Below, piece after piece: positions 20,461 to 24,109 of a stretch of DNA of 24,109 bases. Positions within the stretch are counted from its first letter, which is position 1; each line of letters begins with the position of its first letter. The notes under the pieces were generated by a model. That model did no database searches and was not told the DNA's origin. It worked only from the letters and a program-made list of their open reading frames with translations. The translations under genes were made by a program, and so were the position numbers. Source of the stretch: an uncultured Porphyromonadaceae bacterium (lineage in GTDB: Bacteria; Bacteroidota; Bacteroidia; Bacteroidales; Muribaculaceae); the NCBI GenBank assembly GCA_905198125.1, contig CAJKBH010000042.1:1-24109 (forward strand). The letters run 5' to 3'.

Positions 20461-20515
20461 GGGAATCCGGTGCCAGAAACATAATATCCGGACAGCCCCT
20501 GCCTCGGTCTGACCG
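20461..20515 (+). promoter_or_regulatory. Sequence resembling a degenerate cobalamin-riboswitch core
   Basis: GGGAATCCGGTG (20461-20472) is identical to the first 12 bases of the riboswitch core at 23069-23080. TCCGGACAG, CCC and GGTCTGA follow in an order reminiscent of the consensus, but with a longer insert and no B12 box. It lies in the leader of the Crp-like gene. This may be coincidence or a decayed or variant aptamer. Confidence 0.2.
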
Positions 20516-20544
20516 ACCTGCCCTGTTCATCGTATCATCGAATT

Positions 20545-21108
20545 ATGGTAAACCGTCATGACATACATCCCGACGCATCCGCCGCCTGTTTACTTCAGCA
20601 GATGTGTCAATACGACGGAGTGTTGCGGCAATACAAACCGGGGGCGGAATTCTTTTCCGCCGGCACCGTGGCGCAGTATTTCGGATATGTCGAATCAGGG
20701 TCCCTCAAGCAGGTGGCATACGGTGAGGACGCGTCGGAACATGTCATAAACTTAGCGTTCAAGGGGCAATTGATAGCCGATTTCCCCTTTTCGCTGCTGG
20801 GTCTGAAATCAAAAACCTCGATGATAGCGGAGACTCCGTGCGTGATATCATGTCTGCCGACATCGGAATTAGACAGTATTCTGGACAGCGATCCGATGCT
20901 TCGAGACATTATAATGGCGACGGGAGATACTCTTTTCCCTAATATCTATAAGTTGTATAACGATTTGCAGAGCAAGTCACCCGGCCAACGATACGAAGAA
21001 CTGGTGAAAGCCCACCCGGATCTGGACGCTATGTTCCGCTTGAAGGACATCGCCTCCTACCTCAACATCACCGTCCGTCACCTGACACGCCTGCGCCAGC
21101 ACCGCTGA
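20545..21108 (+). CDS. Crp/Fnr-like transcriptional regulator
   Basis: A 187-aa protein with the Crp layout common in Bacteroidota. Residues about 20-115 form a cyclic-nucleotide-binding-type beta-barrel (YKPGAEFFSAGTVAQYFGYV, GSLKQVAY, LIADFPFSLL). A long dimerisation helix follows, then a C-terminal helix-turn-helix (FRLKDIASYLNITVRHLTRL). The short form and the SPGQRYEELVKAHPDL linker are typical of the group. Conserved cAMP-contact residues are not evident, so the ligand is unknown. No TAnnTTTG promoter lies between structured RNA copy 2 and this gene, so it is probably transcribed by read-through from the RNA promoter at 20094. Confidence 0.85.
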   Translation: MVNRHDIHPDASAACLLQQMCQYDGVLRQYKPGAEFFSAGTVAQYFGYVESGSLKQVAYGEDASEHVINLAFKGQLIADFPFSLLGLKSKTSMIAETPCVISCLPTSELDSILDSDPMLRDIIMATGDTLFPNIYKLYNDLQSKSPGQRYEELVKAHPDLDAMFRLKDIASYLNITVRHLTRLRQHR

Positions 21109-21157
21109 CCGCCATCCGCAACCTCGCCGACCTCACAATGATGTATCTTTGCAAATA

Positions 21158-21186
21158 GAAACCACGGTTGTCGAAACCACGGTTGT
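21158..21186. repeat. Two tandem 14-bp repeats, each with an AACCACGGTT palindrome
   Basis: GAAACCACGGTTGT occurs at 21158-21171 and again at 21173-21186, a 15-bp period. Each unit contains the inverted repeat AACC-AC-GGTT. The pair directly follows a TATCTTTG (-7-like, 21144-21151), so it would sit at the start of a transcript and could be an operator. The rest of 21109-21356 holds nothing else I can identify. Confidence 0.45.
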
Positions 21187-21356
21187 TATTCAAACCAGGC
21201 CGTCTCGTCCATTCAATTGATAATTAGGAATCAGACATCGCTCCTTAAAAATTACTACATCTATATGTTCAACGATTTACCATTTATAGATTGACATCCT
21301 GTTATAAAATTACATTTAAGTGGACTCAATGATTGAATTACAAAGATAAAAGAAGA

Positions 21357-21388
21357 TTTGCATACTTCAGAAAAATAGCCTATATTTG
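21357..21388 (+). promoter_or_regulatory. Promoter of the hipBA-type operon
   Basis: TTTG at 21357-21360, a 20-bp spacer and TATATTTG at 21381-21388 match the Bacteroidota pattern exactly. The start near 21395 leaves only about 15 nt before the hipB-like ATG at 21410. Confidence 0.75.
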
Positions 21389-21409
21389 TATTAAAATATT
21401 AACTGTATT

Positions 21410-21763
21410 ATGGTACAAAACGGCATTAGTAATGATATATTGTCATTATTAGACAACTATACGCTGGACAATCCTGAGGAAATAGCAAAGGAAGTGGCGG
21501 AGAATTTCCGCAGACGACGTGTAGAAAAGAATATCACACGGCAACATATCGCGAAGTCGGCAGGAGTACCCCTGTCTACAGTGGCCCGTTTTGAACGTAC
21601 AGGGCTTATTGGCTTTGAATCGCTCGTAAAGCTTGCCATGGCATTAGGCTATATATCCGACATCAGGAATTTGTTCGGTGTGGCAAAATTCAACACCATG
21701 CAGGAACTTGAGCTGATCCGACGCAAAAAAGATGATAAACGCGCTTATCCGATAAAGATATGA
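21410..21763 (+). CDS. HipB-like XRE-family antitoxin/repressor
   Basis: A 117-aa DNA-binding protein. Residues about 28-85 form an XRE-type helix-turn-helix (VAENFRRRRVEKNITRQHIA, KSAGVPLSTVARFERTG, LVKLAMALGY). The basic tail RRKKDDKRAYPIKI is like that of antitoxins and may contact the partner. By family knowledge HipB binds the operon promoter and neutralises the HipA kinase. Its stop overlaps the hipA-like start as ATGA, giving the tight stoichiometric coupling expected of a type II toxin-antitoxin pair. Confidence 0.85.
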   Translation: MVQNGISNDILSLLDNYTLDNPEEIAKEVAENFRRRRVEKNITRQHIAKSAGVPLSTVARFERTGLIGFESLVKLAMALGYISDIRNLFGVAKFNTMQELELIRRKKDDKRAYPIKI

Positions 21764-22881
21764 ATCATACCGAAAAACTGCAAGTCCGGTTTCGTGGCCG
21801 GCCTGTCGGCACATTGTCGCTCACTCCCGACAATCGTCTCAATGTATTTGAATACGACAGTTCATGGCTATCCGAGGGATTCAGCATATCCCCTCTTGAG
21901 CTGCCGTTACAACCGGAAGTCTTCATAGCAAAGCTACAGCCGTTTAACGGCAATTTCGGGATTTTCGAAGACAGTTTACCCGATGGATATGGCCGATACC
22001 TACTGCATAAGATTCTGATGCGTCAGGGAATCAACGATTCGGATCTATCTTCGCTCGACAGACTCGCTATTGTAGGAGACAACGGAATGGGCGCACTCAC
22101 TTACGATCCGGCCTTTACTCTTGAACCTGGGGAATCAATAACAAATTTCGACCAGCTTCAGCAGATGGCCATTGAAGTTCTTAAAGAACAGCAGGACAGC
22201 GATGCCGGCTTATTGCTCTATAACAGCGGCAACAGCGGCGGCGCGCGTCCCAAAGCTGTGTTTTCCGACTCCGAGGGACATTGGATTGTAAAATTCAGAC
22301 ATATATACGATTCCAAGGATATTGGGAAACTGGAACATCAGTATAATGAAACGGCCCGCAAATGCGGTATTATCGTTCCCGACTTTAAGCTAATCAACGA
22401 CAGGTATTTCGCATCACGCAGGTTTGACATAGATTCCGGCAACAATAGGTTACATACAGCCACTGCAGGAGCCCTGCTTGGGCTTTCGCTCAGTCAGCCC
22501 TTCATGGACTATTCCAACCTACTTGCCCTCACAGGCTACTTAACACAGAGTCAAGTGGATGTAGAACAGTTGTACCGACGCATGCTGTTCAATTACTTCT
22601 CCGACAATAAAGACGATCACTGTAAGAATTTCAGTTTTTACGTGATTCCGGATGGCGATACCGGCAATTGGATATGGCGACTTGCGCCGGCATACGACCT
22701 TACATTATGTACCGAAGGATATAATGGCGAGCATGCCACCTCCGTCAATGGCACGGGGCATCCGAAATTATCAGATTTCGTTGCTGTGGGAACCAAAATC
22801 CAGTTGTCTGAAAAGCGTTGCCGTGATATTATTGACGAAGTCCTGGCTGGTTGCCGTGATTTGTTACACTATAAGATATAG
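21760..22881 (+). CDS. HipA-like serine/threonine kinase toxin
   Basis: A 373-aa HipA-family kinase. HipA of E. coli phosphorylates glutamyl-tRNA synthetase and induces dormancy; the target here is unknown. The N-subdomain (LQVRFRGRPVGTLSLTPDNR, FGIFEDSLPDGYGRYLL) is followed by the Gly-rich phosphate loop NSGNSGGARPKAVF (155-168), an ATP-site lysine in WIVKF (Lys178), the catalytic loop NKDDHCKNFS (283-292) and the metal-binding Asp313 in LAPAYDLT. All catalytic motifs are intact. It is somewhat shorter than E. coli HipA (440 aa) but carries both HipA halves in one chain, so it is not the split type. Confidence 0.9.
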   Translation: MNHTEKLQVRFRGRPVGTLSLTPDNRLNVFEYDSSWLSEGFSISPLELPLQPEVFIAKLQPFNGNFGIFEDSLPDGYGRYLLHKILMRQGINDSDLSSLDRLAIVGDNGMGALTYDPAFTLEPGESITNFDQLQQMAIEVLKEQQDSDAGLLLYNSGNSGGARPKAVFSDSEGHWIVKFRHIYDSKDIGKLEHQYNETARKCGIIVPDFKLINDRYFASRRFDIDSGNNRLHTATAGALLGLSLSQPFMDYSNLLALTGYLTQSQVDVEQLYRRMLFNYFSDNKDDHCKNFSFYVIPDGDTGNWIWRLAPAYDLTLCTEGYNGEHATSVNGTGHPKLSDFVAVGTKIQLSEKRCRDIIDEVLAGCRDLLHYKI

Positions 22882-22883
22882 TT

Positions 22884-22903
22884 CCTTATCTGTCCTTATC
22901 TGT
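22884..22903. repeat. Tandem 10-bp direct repeat after the hipA-like gene
   Basis: CCTTATCTGT is present twice head to tail, starting 3 bp after the hipA-like stop codon. It is short and could be chance. No terminator hairpin is evident between this gene and the riboswitch promoter. Confidence 0.3.
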
Positions 22904-22923
22904 CAAATGTTTTGCTGATTTTA

Positions 22924-22955
22924 ATTGCAAAAGGCGAAAATATATAATATCTTTG
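22924..22955 (+). promoter_or_regulatory. Promoter of the cobalamin riboswitch and receptor gene
   Basis: TATCTTTG (22948-22955) is an exact -7 element and ATTG (22924-22927) a one-mismatch -33 at 20 bp. The start near 22962 falls at the beginning of the aptamer's closing stem. Confidence 0.65.
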
Positions 22956-22958
22956 CAG

Positions 22959-23223
22959 TCGCAAATGGTATTCCCTGGCTCAAGAGTGAGCCGCGACGTT
23001 TCGTCAGGGAATGGAATGAAGTTGTTTAAGCATCTTCATAATTGAATTGTTTAAATAACTTCAAAATAGGGAATCCGGTGAGAGTCCGGAACAGTACCCG
23101 CTGCTGTAAGTTCCACTAATCCTGAATTTCAGACAGGATTCACACGCGGCCGCAGAAGCCATTGGAGTCAGTCTCCGAGAAGGCGCGACACGCAGGAATA
23201 AGTCAGAAGACCTGCCATTGCGA
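22959..23223 (+). promoter_or_regulatory. Cobalamin (vitamin B12) riboswitch
   Basis: The conserved core reads GGGAATCCGGTG, AGAGTCCGGAACAG, ACCCGCTGCTGTAAG (23069-23110), the cobalamin consensus. A B12-box-like GCCATTG (23158-23164) and GAAGACCTGCC near the 3' end follow. TCGCAAATGG (22959-22968) pairs with CCATTGCGA (23215-23223) as the closing stem, with one bulged A. An extra hairpin ATTCCCTG/CAGGGAAT precedes the core, and GAAGTT/AACTTC forms the next stem. The downstream gene is a BtuB-like receptor, the expected target; binding of cobalamin should turn expression off. Confidence 0.93.
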
Positions 23224-23281
23224 TATATACACGCGCCTGCGGGACTATGGGCTACGGATTTCCTGATAAAATGCTTGTTAC

Positions 23282-23323
23282 ATCCCGTCTGCGCGTACAT
23301 ACGTACGGCCGACGGGATTTTTT
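23282..23323 (+). terminator. Intrinsic terminator in the receptor leader
   Basis: ATCCCGTC (23282-23289) and GACGGGAT (23311-23318) form an 8-bp stem with an inner CGTAC/GTACG stem, followed by TTTTTT. It lies 58 nt after the aptamer and about 88 nt before the receptor ATG. GCGGGA at 23239-23244 can pair with the 5' arm, so an antiterminator is possible. This suggests control by premature termination. Confidence 0.8.
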
Positions 23324-23371
23324 GGCTCCGCACATCTCGGGACTCGATGCTGATCGAGGTCCGGTTCATGC

Positions 23372-23413
23372 CATGCCTCGCTGCCGTCATAACGAAACTG
23401 ACAGACAGGCATG
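23372..23413 (+). promoter_or_regulatory. Possible start-codon-sequestering hairpin
   Basis: CATGCCT (23372-23378) pairs perfectly with AGGCATG (23407-23413), which contains the receptor ATG. A second stem CTG/CAG (23381-23383, 23402-23404) extends it across a 2x2 internal loop. If it forms, the start site would be occluded. Confidence 0.4.
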
Positions 23414-24109
23414 ACTTTAAAAACGTCCATAATACTTATCCTGACGAGCGCCGCAACGGTGCCCGCATACGCTGTAGAACGCCCGCAACGCCCCGACACC
23501 ACCGGCCGCAACCTGCAGGAACTTGTTGTTACGGCCCGGAACAAGTCGGAGGACGTGATTCCCGTACAGACACTGCAGGGCGATGAGCTGCAGCGCCTCA
23601 ACAGCAACAGCATTGCCGACGCCCTGCGTTACTTCGCCGGCGTACAGGTGAAAGACTACGGAGGCGTGGGCGGAATCAAGACCGTAAACATCCGCAGCAT
23701 GGGCACCAACCACACCGGCGTGGTGTACGACGGCGTGGAACTCGGCAACGCCCAGAACGGGCAGATAGACCTCGGACAGTTCTCGCTTGACAACATCGAG
23801 TCGCTGTCCCTGTACAACGGCCAGAAAAGCCGGATACTGCAGCCGGCAAAGGATTTCGGATCAGCGGGCACCATCTACATCCATACCCGGACCCCTCATT
23901 TCGAGGAGGGCGAGAACTATCACGCCCGTGCAGCGATACGCTTCGGTTCATTTGACCTGATAAATCCCTCAGTGCTGACCGAGATACGCCTCGGCCGTAG
24001 CGTCAATGCCTCCTTCAGCGCCGAATGGCTAAATTCCAGCGGCAAATACAAATTCAGATACCGCCGCGTCAACCCGGCCGGCGAACTGGCATACGATACA
24101 ACGGCCGTG
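23411..24109 (+). CDS. btuB: BtuB-like TonB-dependent vitamin B12 receptor, 5' part (runs off the window)
   Basis: 233 residues are visible. A signal peptide (MTLKTSIILILTSAATVPAY) is followed by a TonB-box-like stretch (LQELVVTARNKSED) and a plug domain: LNSNSIADALRYFAGVQVKD, VNIRSMGTNHTGVVYDGVEL, LDNIESLSLYNGQ and SAGTIYIHT, the usual plug order. The first barrel strands start at YHARAAIRFGSF. By family knowledge this is an outer-membrane transporter energised by TonB. The B12 specificity rests mainly on the cobalamin riboswitch and terminator upstream; the plug alone would fit other cobamide or siderophore receptors. The ATG at 23411 gives a good signal peptide. Confidence 0.9.
   Translation, partial: MTLKTSIILILTSAATVPAYAVERPQRPDTTGRNLQELVVTARNKSEDVIPVQTLQGDELQRLNSNSIADALRYFAGVQVKDYGGVGGIKTVNIRSMGTNHTGVVYDGVELGNAQNGQIDLGQFSLDNIESLSLYNGQKSRILQPAKDFGSAGTIYIHTRTPHFEEGENYHARAAIRFGSFDLINPSVLTEIRLGRSVNASFSAEWLNSSGKYKFRYRRVNPAGELAYDTTAV

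Overview
The window reads as a Bacteroidales chromosome, plausibly Muribaculaceae-like. The grounds are repeated Bacteroidota-type promoters (TTTG, 19-21 bp, TAnnTTTG), a tRNA-Tyr/Gly/Thr-tuf operon, a DUF4954-type gene behind hflX, Bacteroidota-style lipoproteins and a B12-riboswitch-controlled TonB receptor. The family assignment is inference; nothing here fixes a species.

Layout. 1-740: minus-strand tRNA-Tyr, tRNA-Gly, tRNA-Thr and the 5' part of tuf, with a good promoter. 800-2900: glmS (minus) with a promoter and a leader of about 218 nt. 3036-9013: an AT-richer accessory block. It starts with its own promoter and a structured RNA of about 310 nt, followed by four co-directional genes: a tail-anchored J-domain-like protein, a membrane protein ending in a GrpE-like domain, a divergent Hsp70 and a TerB-like protein. 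9279-14426 (minus): a lipoprotein and a NYN-domain protein, then a peptidase/muramidase/peptidase operon with two PepD paralogs. 14494-18280 (plus): a 42-aa membrane peptide too short for routine ORF calling, an OmpH-like lipoprotein, hflX and a DUF4954-type gene, tightly coupled. 18362-20060: a LuxR-type regulator and a convergent DUF1349 lipoprotein, bracketed by two nearly identical 29-30 bp dyads. 20094-21108: a second copy of the structured RNA, followed by a Crp-like regulator. 21357-22881: a HipBA-type toxin-antitoxin pair. 22924-24109: a cobalamin riboswitch, an intrinsic terminator and the start of a BtuB-like receptor that runs off the window.

Two things stand out. First, the 3437-9013 operon looks like a self-contained, partly membrane-anchored Hsp70 machine (J-like, GrpE-like, Hsp70) with a TerB-like partner; its client and purpose are unknown. 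Second, the two structured RNAs 17 kb apart share promoters, loops and long-range pairings, and their stems differ by compensatory changes. Each sits directly upstream of a gene that has no visible promoter of its own, so they could be independent small RNAs, long regulatory leaders, or both. All functional statements come from reading motifs by eye; no database search was run.
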